DNA of 64,000 nt from assembly GCA_002364325.1 (NCBI GenBank), contig DEXV01000006.1:417468-481467 (forward strand), written 5' to 3'. Numbering within the stretch: position 1 is the first letter of the stretch; each line of letters starts with the position of its first letter. The notes under the pieces were generated by a model. It was not told the DNA's origin and searched no databases. It saw only the letters and a program-made list of their open reading frames with translations. Made by a program: the position numbers and the translations under genes. Source of the stretch: Gillisia sp. UBA3175. GTDB lineage: Bacteria > Bacteroidota > Bacteroidia > Flavobacteriales > Flavobacteriaceae. This document shows, one piece after another, positions 18,755 to 27,785 of this stretch.

Positions 18755-18831
18755 GTCTCGACTCCGCTCGACCTGACATCTTGGTTATAATCGTTTTACT
18801 CTTAATGCGTCACTTCAAGCGGAGTCGAGAA
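18755..18831. repeat. REP-like inverted palindrome pair (copies F and G)
   Basis: Copy F (18755-18778) and inverted copy G (18807-18831) are of the same family as the repeats around 15 kb. They occupy essentially the whole space between the convergent ends of yraN (18751) and mfd (18833), and the arms can pair into one large hairpin. Confidence 0.82.
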
Positions 18832-18832
18832 G

Positions 18833-21800
18833 TTAAACCTTCACCTCTTCCTCCACTTTCACTCTAAAATCTAACGGCTCCAAAACTTTAAAAGCTCGTT
18901 CTATAGAAGTAATCTTTTCAAAAGTCAATAACAATCGTAAACCTGCTCTTGTTTTCTTTTCTTTCATGGTGCATGAATGCGAATGAGATTGCACATATTG
19001 CAACAATTTGGTGAAATTTTGGGTTTGGTAGAACCTAGATTGCTCATCGGCAATAAAATACCCGATCAGTTTTCCTTGCTTCAAGATCACTTTCTCTAAA
19101 CCAATGTGAGAAGCTATCCATTTAATTCGAACACTATTTAAAAGATCTACCGCTTGTGTTGGTAATTCTCCAAAACGATCTTCCAGATCTGCTTCAAATT
19201 TCTGTAGCTCTTCCTCGGTCTTTAAATTATTCAGCTTTGTATAAAGACTCAATCTCTCTGAGATATTATTGATATAGTCATCTGGGAACAACAACTCGAA
19301 ATCGGTATCTATTTGAGTGTCCTTCACAAATACTTTCTGATCTAAATCTTCAGTTTGCTCATACAGATCTTTAAATTCATTTTCCTTTAATTCTTCAATA
19401 GCTTCATTCAATATTTTCTGATAGGTATCAAAACCTATGTCATTTATAAATCCGCTTTGCTCTCCTCCAAGTAGATCTCCAGCCCCACGAATTTCCAGAT
19501 CTTTCATAGCGATATTGATACCGCTTCCAAGATCAGAAAATTGCTCCAAGGCTGTAATTCGTTTTCTGGCATCGTCTGTCATTGCAGAATATGGCGGCGT
19601 GATGAAATAACAAAAAGCCTTTTTATTGCTTCGCCCTACTCTCCCACGCATCTGGTGCAGGTCTGATAGCCCGAAGTTGTTGGCATTATTAATAAAGATG
19701 GTGTTCGCATTGGTCACATCTAATCCGCTTTCTATGATCGTGGTAGAAACCAACACATCAAATTCACTATTCATAAAACTAAGCATCAGATTCTCTAGTT
19801 TCTTTCCTTCCATTTGCCCATGACCCACGCCAACTTTAGCATCTGGCACCAAACGTTGGATCATTCCTGCAACTTCCTTGATATTTTCAATTCTGTTGTG
19901 AATAAAGAAAACCTGCCCTCCGCGTTGTATCTCATAAGAAATAGCATCGCGAATGGTTTCTTCTGAAAAACGGATCACATTGGTCTCTATAGGATATCTG
20001 TTTGGCGGTGGCGTAGTAATGGTTGAAAGATCCCTTGCCGCCATCAAACTAAACTGAAGCGTACGCGGAATTGGCGTTGCCGTCAACGTAAGTGTATCTA
20101 CATTTTCCTTTATAGTCTTCAATTTATCCTTTACCGCTACCCCAAATTTTTGTTCTTCATCTACCACCAACAAGCCAAGATCTTTGAATTTCACAGCTTT
20201 GCTTACTAACTGATGCGTCCCAATTATGATATCCACCCTTCCGCTTTCAAGGTCTTCTAGGGTTTGCTTGCGTTCTTTAGCCGTTCTAAATCTATTTAAA
20301 TAATCTACAGTTACGGGAAAATCCTTCAATCGTTCAGTAAAGGTTTTATGATGCTGAAAAGCAAGAATCGTAGTAGGCACTAAAATGGCTACTTGTTTCC
20401 CATTATCTACCGCTTTAAAAGCCGCGCGAATGGCAACTTCGGTTTTACCAAATCCTACATCCCCACAAACCAAACGGTCCATAGGTCTCGGACTTTCCAT
20501 ATCTTCTTTTACAGCGGCTGTAGCTGTACTTTGGTCTGGAGTATCTTCATATAAAAATGAAGCTTCCAACTCTAATTGCAAGTAAGAATCCGGCCCATAT
20601 TGGAAACCTTGCTGAGTTCTTCTTTTCGCATATAATTCAATTAGATTATAAGCGATATGTTTGACTCTAGCCTTGGTCTTCTGTTTTAAATTCTTCCAGG
20701 CATTACTACCTAGTTTATATATTTTAGGTGGTTTCCCGTCCTTTCCGTTGAATTTGGAGATCTTATGAAGTGAGTGGATGCTGAGGTATAAAATATCGCG
20801 TTCCCCATAAAACAATTTAATGGCTTCCTGCATTTTCCCTTCCACATCGATCTTCTGAAGTCCGCCAAACTTTCCTATTCCATGATCTATATGCGTCACG
20901 TAATCTCCAACCTCTAAATTGGTAAGTTCCTGCAACGTGATGGCTTGCTTCTTAGCATACCCATTCTTTAAATGGAATTTATGATACCGCTCAAAGATCT
21001 GATGCTCTGTATAACAAACCATTTTGGAATCTTCATCTATAAAACCTTGATACATGGAAAGCACCACGGTTCTGTATTTCACTTCCCGCTCCTGATCTTC
21101 AAAAATATCATGGAATCTCTTAGCTTGCTGCTCGCTCACACAAAAGATAAAATTGGTATATCCAGCATCCTGATTCTCTATTAGATTATCAATTAATAAC
21201 TCAAATTGCTTATTAAATGAAGGTTGCGGTTTGGTATGGAACTCTATAATCTCCCCTGCATCTTCCACAGAAGTGCTGGATTTCTTTCGAAGATTATTGA
21301 TGTTCCCAAGATTTACAACTCTAAATTCTTCGAGTTGCTCTGTTAAAAGGCCGGAAGAGCAAAATAATTCTTCGGGTTTATTATGTTTAATATCGTCCAC
21401 TAATTTGGCAAAAGCTTCTTCTGCTTTCCCAAATAATTTATCCATCTCACCGGAAAGCAATTCCGGATTTTTGATAAAGACAATGGTTTTTTCTGAAATA
21501 TATTTTAAAAAACTCTCTCTTACCTCATCCAAACGTTTGTGTTCCACATTTGGCATGACAGAGATCTTCTTCACCTTTTCTGTTGAAAGTTGATTTTCAA
21601 CGTCGAAGCTTCTAATACTATCAACTTCATTGCCGAAGAATTCTATCCTATATGGTTCATCATTACTGAAGGAAAACACATCTATAATTCCACCACGCAC
21701 AGAAAATTCTCCAGGTTCTGTCACAAAATCCACTCGTGTGAATTTATATTCGAACAATACTTCATTTACAAAATCTAAAGAAAGTTGGTCTCCAACTGCG

Positions 21801-22243
21801 ATCTTCAGCGTGCTCTTTTCTAATTCTTTTCTGGTAACAACTTTTTCGAATAATGCATCTGGATAAGTAACTATTAACGCTGGTTTTTTACGAGAATTAA
21901 TTCGGTTTAGAACCTCTGCCCTTAAAAGCACATTGGCATTATCTGTTTCTTCAAGTTCATAAGGCCTGCGGTAACTGCCCGGATAAAAAAGCACGTTTTT
22001 ATCCCCCATTAATTGTTCGAGATCGTTTAAATAATAGGCAGCTTCTTCTTTATCATTAAATATCAATAGAAATGGTCGTTCTGCAGTGCTAAAAGCATTA
22101 GAAAGAACATAAGATAAAGAGGATCCTACCAGTCCTTTTAATTGAATTTTTGTGAGATTATTTTGGGAAGAGGAAATAAAATCCCCAAGTTCCTGCTGTT
22201 GCAGAGACTTTGCAAATGTTTGGGCAATAGTAGCGTTACTCAT
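18833..22243 (-). CDS. mfd: Transcription-repair coupling factor
   Basis: A 1136-residue ATP-dependent translocase that removes stalled RNA polymerase at lesions and recruits UvrA. The frame is open from 22312, but the ATG at 22243 (MSNATIAQTFAKS) gives the family-like start. Visible in order are the UvrB-homology region (about 20-330), the RNA-polymerase-interacting domain around GDYVTHIDHGIGKFGG, and the helicase module with Walker A GDVGFGKTE and Walker B DEEQKFGV. Motif VI (QMRGRVGRS) and the C-terminal TRCF domain follow. A promoter-like sequence ends only 5 nt before this ATG, suggesting a leaderless message. Confidence 0.96.
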   Translation of the reverse strand: MSNATIAQTFAKSLQQQELGDFISSSQNNLTKIQLKGLVGSSLSYVLSNAFSTAERPFLLIFNDKEEAAYYLNDLEQLMGDKNVLFYPGSYRRPYELEETDNANVLLRAEVLNRINSRKKPALIVTYPDALFEKVVTRKELEKSTLKIAVGDQLSLDFVNEVLFEYKFTRVDFVTEPGEFSVRGGIIDVFSFSNDEPYRIEFFGNEVDSIRSFDVENQLSTEKVKKISVMPNVEHKRLDEVRESFLKYISEKTIVFIKNPELLSGEMDKLFGKAEEAFAKLVDDIKHNKPEELFCSSGLLTEQLEEFRVVNLGNINNLRKKSSTSVEDAGEIIEFHTKPQPSFNKQFELLIDNLIENQDAGYTNFIFCVSEQQAKRFHDIFEDQEREVKYRTVVLSMYQGFIDEDSKMVCYTEHQIFERYHKFHLKNGYAKKQAITLQELTNLEVGDYVTHIDHGIGKFGGLQKIDVEGKMQEAIKLFYGERDILYLSIHSLHKISKFNGKDGKPPKIYKLGSNAWKNLKQKTKARVKHIAYNLIELYAKRRTQQGFQYGPDSYLQLELEASFLYEDTPDQSTATAAVKEDMESPRPMDRLVCGDVGFGKTEVAIRAAFKAVDNGKQVAILVPTTILAFQHHKTFTERLKDFPVTVDYLNRFRTAKERKQTLEDLESGRVDIIIGTHQLVSKAVKFKDLGLLVVDEEQKFGVAVKDKLKTIKENVDTLTLTATPIPRTLQFSLMAARDLSTITTPPPNRYPIETNVIRFSEETIRDAISYEIQRGGQVFFIHNRIENIKEVAGMIQRLVPDAKVGVGHGQMEGKKLENLMLSFMNSEFDVLVSTTIIESGLDVTNANTIFINNANNFGLSDLHQMRGRVGRSNKKAFCYFITPPYSAMTDDARKRITALEQFSDLGSGINIAMKDLEIRGAGDLLGGEQSGFINDIGFDTYQKILNEAIEELKENEFKDLYEQTEDLDQKVFVKDTQIDTDFELLFPDDYINNISERLSLYTKLNNLKTEEELQKFEADLEDRFGELPTQAVDLLNSVRIKWIASHIGLEKVILKQGKLIGYFIADEQSRFYQTQNFTKLLQYVQSHSHSCTMKEKKTRAGLRLLLTFEKITSIERAFKVLEPLDFRVKVEEEVKV

Positions 22244-22248
22244 TGCGG

Positions 22249-22280
22249 CAAAGATAATCCCTAGGCTTTTACTCCGCAAA
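22249..22280 (-). promoter_or_regulatory. Promoter directly abutting mfd
   Basis: On the minus strand TTTG (22280-22277), a 20-nt spacer, then TATCTTTG (22256-22249) matches the Bacteroidota -33/-7 pattern. Only 5 nt separate it from the mfd ATG, so transcription should begin at or next to the start codon. Confidence 0.55.
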
Positions 22281-22421
22281 AGTTTAGTATTATTTTGTGC
22301 ACTGTTCCACAAAATTAATACTATTCACTCCAAGCTTGTTAATTTCAGCCTAAAAATCAAAATCCTAGATTATATACGATGCATTTTAAGTAATTTCCGA
22401 AGCATTAAAAAAAATTGCAAC

Positions 22422-23780
22422 ATGGCTAAATTTGAAGAATTCGATGTTTTTGTTATTGGAACTGGAACGGCTGGGAAAAAAGTAGCTACTGCTTGCGTAA
22501 AAGAAGGTTGGAAAGTTGCCATTGCAGACAATCGTGAATTTGGTGGAACTTGTTCTCAAAGAGGTTGTGATCCTAAAAAAGTTTTACTCGGCCTTACTGA
22601 AATCATAGATCGTGCTCATAAAATGAAAGGTCATGGTATTACCAAAATGCCCGAATTCAGTTGGGAAGATCTAATGGTTTTTAAAGAAACTTTTGTAGAA
22701 GCTATTCCAGCAAAAACAGAGAAAGATTTTGAAAAGCTAGGGGTGACTATGTTTCATCAATCGCCAAAATTCTTAGATAAAAATATTCTCTCTGTGGAAG
22801 GGAAAACGATCATTGCCAAAAAGATCGTTATAGCCACCGGACAAAGACCATTAGAACTAAAAATTCCTGGAAGAGAACATGCTATTGTAAGTGATGACTT
22901 TTTAAATTTAGAACATTTACCAGAGAGCATGATCTTTATTGGAGCTGGTTATATTGGGATGGAGTTCGCCCATATGGCAGCTCGCCTTGGAGTAAAAGTT
23001 ACTATTATGGACCTGGCCTCCCGACCTCTCACTAATTTTGATGTGGATATGGTTGGTTATCTGGTAAGCGCTTCAGAAAAGCTTGGTATAAAATTCATTT
23101 TTAATGCAGAAGTTTCAGAGATAGAGAAGCTCAGAAAAAACTTTCGGGTTACTGCAAATCAAAATGGAAAAGAAGTTTCAGCAAAAGCCGAACTTGTAAT
23201 AAATACTTCCGGACGTATTCCTTCTATAGAAGATCTGGATCTTAAAAATGGAAATGTATCATTCTCCAAAAAAGGAATTTCTGTAAATAAATATCTTCAG
23301 AATCCAACAAATGAAAATGTTTATGCTTGTGGAGATGTATCAGACAGTGAAGGACTTCCTTTAACTCCACTTTCCTCTCAGGAAGCACTAATTGTAATTG
23401 CCAATCTTTTAAATCCAAACAAACCTGAAGAAGTAAATTTTCCTCCCCAACCTTCAGTAGTATTTACACTTCCAAATATAGCTTCCGTAGGACTTTCAGA
23501 AAAAGAAGCTAAAGAAAAAGGATATGATTATAGGCTAGAGCATAAACTGGTTCCGGGTTGGTTTAATGCAAAGAGAGTGAACACAGAGGAATATGCTTAC
23601 AAGACATTGGTAGATAAGAAAACAGATCTGGTTTTAGGAGCTCATTTAATTGGCCCAGAGGCTTCTGAGATCATCAATATGTTTGTAATGGCAATGTGCG
23701 GAAAATTAACCTGCAAGGAATTAAAGAAAATGATCTATGCTTACCCAACCTGGGGAAACGATATTAAAGGTATGATCTAA
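22422..23780 (+). CDS. Glutathione-reductase-fold FAD/NAD(P) oxidoreductase
   Basis: A 452-residue class I pyridine nucleotide-disulfide oxidoreductase. The frame is open far upstream, but ATG 22422 (MAKFEEFDVFVIGTGTAG) starts the FAD-binding Rossmann motif and leaves 178 nt to divergent mfd. Redox cysteines Cys44 and Cys49 lie in GGTCSQRGCDPKK; the second NAD(P)-binding GxGxxG is FIGAGYIGMEF, and YACGDV marks the second FAD motif. The C-terminal acid/base histidine of lipoamide dehydrogenase and glutathione reductase (HPT) is replaced by Tyr441 (YAYPT). It is therefore probably not a standard dehydrogenase; the substrate is unknown. Confidence 0.85.
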   Translation: MAKFEEFDVFVIGTGTAGKKVATACVKEGWKVAIADNREFGGTCSQRGCDPKKVLLGLTEIIDRAHKMKGHGITKMPEFSWEDLMVFKETFVEAIPAKTEKDFEKLGVTMFHQSPKFLDKNILSVEGKTIIAKKIVIATGQRPLELKIPGREHAIVSDDFLNLEHLPESMIFIGAGYIGMEFAHMAARLGVKVTIMDLASRPLTNFDVDMVGYLVSASEKLGIKFIFNAEVSEIEKLRKNFRVTANQNGKEVSAKAELVINTSGRIPSIEDLDLKNGNVSFSKKGISVNKYLQNPTNENVYACGDVSDSEGLPLTPLSSQEALIVIANLLNPNKPEEVNFPPQPSVVFTLPNIASVGLSEKEAKEKGYDYRLEHKLVPGWFNAKRVNTEEYAYKTLVDKKTDLVLGAHLIGPEASEIINMFVMAMCGKLTCKELKKMIYAYPTWGNDIKGMI

Positions 23781-24571
23781 GAATTTCCAGACATCATCTT
23801 ATGCATTGGGTTGCTCTTTCTGTTAACATAACCATGATAAGCTATATTAAGAAAGATTAGCACTGCGGCAATTAAACCTACATAGGCTAATGTACTATTT
23901 TCATCAAGCTGTTTTACGTAGATCGCTACCAAGGCCCAAACCCCAACCAACGCAAATTCTCTCATGTTTCTGGTATGGATAATTATAATATTAATAACAG
24001 TTGACGCGGCAATCATGATCATAGTCCATTGAACCTCGGTAAAAACACCTCCGTCCCAGCCTAACTTTGCTAAATATGCACTTATATTGGCTATAGTTGC
24101 AACGGTGATCCATCCAGAATACAAACATATTGGCCACCAGTAAAAACCAATGATCTTAAATGGTGCATCCCAACGTTCCATATTGGTTTTTATAATAATT
24201 GCGATAAGACTGGTTAACATGATAAGCATTAAAATTACCGAAATCAAAGTGTACTCATAAAGCCAAGCGAATACCCATGAAGCATTTGCGAAATTTGCAA
24301 TATAAAACCAAGGTCCGGTCTTAAATTCATTGCCATCACTAGGCTTATCTGAATAACAAACGTAAACCTGATAAATTGAAAATATTAGCAGCGCTATGTA
24401 AATAGCCCCCCAAATGGCAAAAGCATAACCTGCAGGAGTAAAAAGATTTTCATATTCCGCACTTAAACTACCAATTGTATTCCCATTAATTCCGACTAGC
24501 TGAGACAAATAACTGGCAAGAATGGCTGTAATAACAGATAACAAATTAATAATTGCTAATCTTTTATTCAT
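23777..24571 (-). CDS. TspO/MBR-like tryptophan-rich membrane protein
   Basis: A 264-residue integral membrane protein with about seven hydrophobic segments and many tryptophans. Typical elements are the early FTPAGYAFAIWGAIYIAL segment and the YWWPICLYSGW and EVQWT segments, as in long TspO-related proteins of Bacteroidota. TspO proteins bind porphyrins and affect stress responses; here that is inference. Its stop overlaps that of the convergent flavoprotein gene by 4 nt. It lies 12 nt downstream of pdeM and may be the last gene of the repair operon's transcript. Confidence 0.6.
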   Translation of the reverse strand: MNKRLAIINLLSVITAILASYLSQLVGINGNTIGSLSAEYENLFTPAGYAFAIWGAIYIALLIFSIYQVYVCYSDKPSDGNEFKTGPWFYIANFANASWVFAWLYEYTLISVILMLIMLTSLIAIIIKTNMERWDAPFKIIGFYWWPICLYSGWITVATIANISAYLAKLGWDGGVFTEVQWTMIMIAASTVINIIIIHTRNMREFALVGVWALVAIYVKQLDENSTLAYVGLIAAVLIFLNIAYHGYVNRKSNPMHKMMSGNS

Positions 24572-24583
24572 AAGTTCTAAAGT

Positions 24584-25219
24584 TTAAAAAACTGAAATAA
24601 CTTCTGTTTTGGTTATTGCAAAGATACGGTCTCCCTCATTTGGTGAGATCCAGAAATTTCCTGTAAACTCCCCAAATGCGGGTAATATTAATTGTTCTTT
24701 ATTTTGATAAAAACAACGTAACTGAAGGGTTTGCCTTCCGTTCCCTCTTAATTTGAATCCGGGGTGAAGGTGTCCGCATATATTAAAAAAACCTGCTCTT
24801 TCTTCAGGATGATGCGTTAGCAAGAGATCGCCAAAAATAATTTCAGAATAGATCTTTACTCCTAAAGCTTCATATTTCAATTCAGATATTATATCATGAT
24901 TTCCAGCCACCAGGATCACAGGAATTTCAATAGTTTCCATCCATTCTGTAAATAGATCCCATTCCATATTCAATGAACTATGAAAAAGATCTCCCATAAA
25001 AACAATACTTCTTGGTGAAAAGAACTCCACCACCTGATCCATTTTTCTGAAATTCTCTGAAATAGCTGCCTGTGGAACTGCGCTTCCATATTTTCTGAAG
25101 TGCGAGATCTTCCCAAGGTGAACATCGCTAATAAGCAATATCTCCTGCTCTTCCCAATACATAGTACCGGAATGATGTAAAATAAATGATTGATTGGCTA
25201 AGTATATCTTTTCTATCAC
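24584..25219 (-). CDS. pdeM: Ligase-associated metallophosphoesterase/endonuclease PdeM
   Basis: A 211-residue binuclear metallophosphoesterase. All motifs are visible: DVHLGK (DxH), GDLFHS, GNHD, THHPE and GHLHP. Members found with Lhr helicase and ATP-dependent ligase are called PdeM or MPE and have manganese-dependent phosphodiesterase/nuclease activity on DNA. It is the fourth gene of a four-gene set, 13 nt after the helicase. The gene context makes the family subgroup assignment strong. Confidence 0.92.
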   Translation of the reverse strand: MIEKIYLANQSFILHHSGTMYWEEQEILLISDVHLGKISHFRKYGSAVPQAAISENFRKMDQVVEFFSPRSIVFMGDLFHSSLNMEWDLFTEWMETIEIPVILVAGNHDIISELKYEALGVKIYSEIIFGDLLLTHHPEERAGFFNICGHLHPGFKLRGNGRQTLQLRCFYQNKEQLILPAFGEFTGNFWISPNEGDRIFAITKTEVISVF

Positions 25220-25232
25220 TTTACAAATTTAA

Positions 25233-27740
25233 TCACTTTTCTAGTTGTTTCAGCATTTTGCGAATGCGGTCTTCCACTTTTTCTGAAGTCAATTTCTCCC
25301 GAAGCCTATCTGTAATTATTGGAAATGAAAATGGTGTGGCTTTCTCACAGGCTTTCCAAACAATTTCCTGCTGCGAAATTCGTTCTAAAGCTTGGCGTAA
25401 TCTACCCTCCTCCAATTGATGTTCAAAAGTTTCTCGAAAAGCCTGAAGAAATAAAAGATTATCTGGTTCATAATCTCTAAAAACACTAAAAAGTAATTGC
25501 GAATTAGACTGAAGATGTTTTGTTTTTATCAATTTATTAGGATATCCTGTAAAAACCATACCGGCAATAACCGCTACATCCCGAAACTTTCTTCGTGCCA
25601 TTTCTGTAGCGTTCAAGCTTTTATAAAGATCGTCCATTAGAAATTGTGCTGAAAAAAGATTATTATCTAAGACTTGCTCCATATTTATCTCCTGATCTGA
25701 AAGTAACTCAAATCCATAATCGTTGAAAGCAAGTGTAAAACTAATTGGGAGCAATAAACTGATCCTATATGCCAGCAAACTTCCAAGGGCTTCATGAACA
25801 AATCTTCCTTCAAAAGGATAAAAAATGGCGTGATAGCCTTCACGAGTTTTAAAGGTTTCAATTAAAAATTCATTGCTTTTCGGGATGATAGATTCTTGTA
25901 ATTGTCTTTTAAAAATGGGTTTTAATGCTTTTAACTCTTCTGAAGTTTTCTTCGTTTTTCCATCAGCACCTTTTTCCATTGAAGCCGCTGCTTCGTACAT
26001 CTCTTCTCTAAGTAATTCGCTCATCTGTGCAGAAAAGGCCATTCTTCCTCCTTGCCAGCTAGGAACTCGGGAAGTTTTGCTTTTTGATGATCTCACGATC
26101 ACTTGCATATTCTTTATATGCACTAATTCTAAGTTTCTTCCGGCAAAAGTAAACACATCTCCAGGTTTCAATTTGGAGATAAACCATTCTTCAATGCTTC
26201 CAATAAAACCGCCTTTCATATATTTCACGGTTAGAACAGCATCACTCACAATGGTTCCAATTTGCAAACGATGCCTCATGGCAACTCCCCTATCATTCAC
26301 TTTAAATGTACCATCTTCTTCTATTTCTACCTTTTTATACTCGTCATAAGCTTGTAAACTCTGACTTCCCTTGGTGATAAAATTCAGCACCCAATCCCAT
26401 TGTTCTTTGGTTATTGCTTGAAAACAGAAAGTAGATTTGATCTCTGGATAGATATCAGCAGGAAAAAAACCATCTGAAACTGCAAGAGTTGTAAGGTATT
26501 GCACCAAAACATCGAAACTCTGTAAATAAGGAATTCTATCTTCCACCACAGTTTTGTTCACTGCTTTCTGCAATGCGGAAGCTTCAATAAGCTCTATGGC
26601 ATGCGTAGGTAAAAAGTAGATCACACTTTGCTTTCCGGGCTGGTGTCCGCTTCTTCCCGCTCGTTGAATAAATCTCGCTACCCCTTTTGGCCCACCAATT
26701 TGAATGATAGTTTCTACCGGTGCAAAATCTACTCCTAGATCTAAACTAGAGGTACACACCACCGCTTTTAATGATTCATTTCTAATGGCCTGCTCTACCC
26801 ACAATCTGGTTTCCTTATTTATACTTCCGTGGTGCATGGCTACATCCCCGGCAAATTCCGGATATTTCTCCATTAATTTCTGAAACCACAACTCACATTG
26901 AGACCGGGTATTGGTGAAAATTAAGGTGGTTTTTGAATTATTGATTATGGGAACCACCTCAGCAATTAAATGCAAGCCTAAATGTCCTCTCCACGGAAAC
27001 TTTTCCATTTTCTTCGGAATTATGGATCGCACATCTATTTTCTTATTTAGATCTGCCTTGATCATTACCGAGTTTTGATAAGCAGCCGATTCTGGCCCTA
27101 ATAATACTTCCCGAGCCTCCTGAAGATTTCCTATAGTAGCTGAAATTCCCCAGATCTTTAATTTTTTAGAAATTGTTTTAAGTCGGGAAAGTCCTAACTC
27201 CACTTGTACTCCGCGTTTAGTTCCCAATACTTCATGCCATTCATCTATAACAATAGCATTGAGATCTTTAAACATCTTAGAATAATTATTTGAAGAAAGT
27301 AGTAGTTGTAAACTTTCTGGAGTAGTAATAAGAAGATCTGGCATCATTCGTTTTTGTGCAGCTCGTTCTTTTTGCGAAGTATCACCTGTTCTAATCCCAA
27401 CTGTTAATTGAGTGCCCATTTCCTCTGCAAATTTTCTTGCAGATTGTTCTATTTCTACGGAAAGTGCCCGCAGTGGCGTGATCCAAATTGCCTTTAACCC
27501 TTTTTTGTGTTTTGTTTTATAATCAGGATTATTTTTAATGTACTCTAAAACTATGGGAACCCACAAAGCATAGGTCTTTCCGCTTCCTGTAGGAGCGTTT
27601 AGTAGTCCATTTTTATTCTGTAAATAAGCCCTCCAGGTATCTTTTTGAAAAGCAAAAGGTTTCCATCCTTGAGCCTTGAACCAATCTTTTCCAAGGTCAT
27701 AAAGTTCAGTTCTTTTCGATATCACCTCCTTGCTTTTCAT
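25233..27740 (-). CDS. Ligase-associated Lhr-type DEXH helicase
   Basis: An 835-residue superfamily 2 helicase of the Lhr-core type, a 3'-5' translocase on single-stranded DNA. Walker A is APTGSGKTYA (about residues 49-58) and the DEXH box is DEWHE. The RecA2 motifs include VVCTSSLDLGVDF and QRAGRSGHQPG, followed by winged-helix and Lhr-specific domains to the C-terminus. The long extra C-terminal region of E. coli Lhr is absent, as expected for the ligase-associated form. It lies between the ligase (45 nt) and pdeM (13 nt) on one strand. Confidence 0.94.
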   Translation of the reverse strand: MKSKEVISKRTELYDLGKDWFKAQGWKPFAFQKDTWRAYLQNKNGLLNAPTGSGKTYALWVPIVLEYIKNNPDYKTKHKKGLKAIWITPLRALSVEIEQSARKFAEEMGTQLTVGIRTGDTSQKERAAQKRMMPDLLITTPESLQLLLSSNNYSKMFKDLNAIVIDEWHEVLGTKRGVQVELGLSRLKTISKKLKIWGISATIGNLQEAREVLLGPESAAYQNSVMIKADLNKKIDVRSIIPKKMEKFPWRGHLGLHLIAEVVPIINNSKTTLIFTNTRSQCELWFQKLMEKYPEFAGDVAMHHGSINKETRLWVEQAIRNESLKAVVCTSSLDLGVDFAPVETIIQIGGPKGVARFIQRAGRSGHQPGKQSVIYFLPTHAIELIEASALQKAVNKTVVEDRIPYLQSFDVLVQYLTTLAVSDGFFPADIYPEIKSTFCFQAITKEQWDWVLNFITKGSQSLQAYDEYKKVEIEEDGTFKVNDRGVAMRHRLQIGTIVSDAVLTVKYMKGGFIGSIEEWFISKLKPGDVFTFAGRNLELVHIKNMQVIVRSSKSKTSRVPSWQGGRMAFSAQMSELLREEMYEAAASMEKGADGKTKKTSEELKALKPIFKRQLQESIIPKSNEFLIETFKTREGYHAIFYPFEGRFVHEALGSLLAYRISLLLPISFTLAFNDYGFELLSDQEINMEQVLDNNLFSAQFLMDDLYKSLNATEMARRKFRDVAVIAGMVFTGYPNKLIKTKHLQSNSQLLFSVFRDYEPDNLLFLQAFRETFEHQLEEGRLRQALERISQQEIVWKACEKATPFSFPIITDRLREKLTSEKVEDRIRKMLKQLEK

Positions 27741-27785
27741 ACTGATTTAGTCGACTTGTTTAATTATTTACAGATTTTATTGTAA

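Noticed and set aside
25873..26349. 158-aa open frame opposite the Lhr helicase
   Set aside because: Antisense to a conserved helicase region, with no family features.
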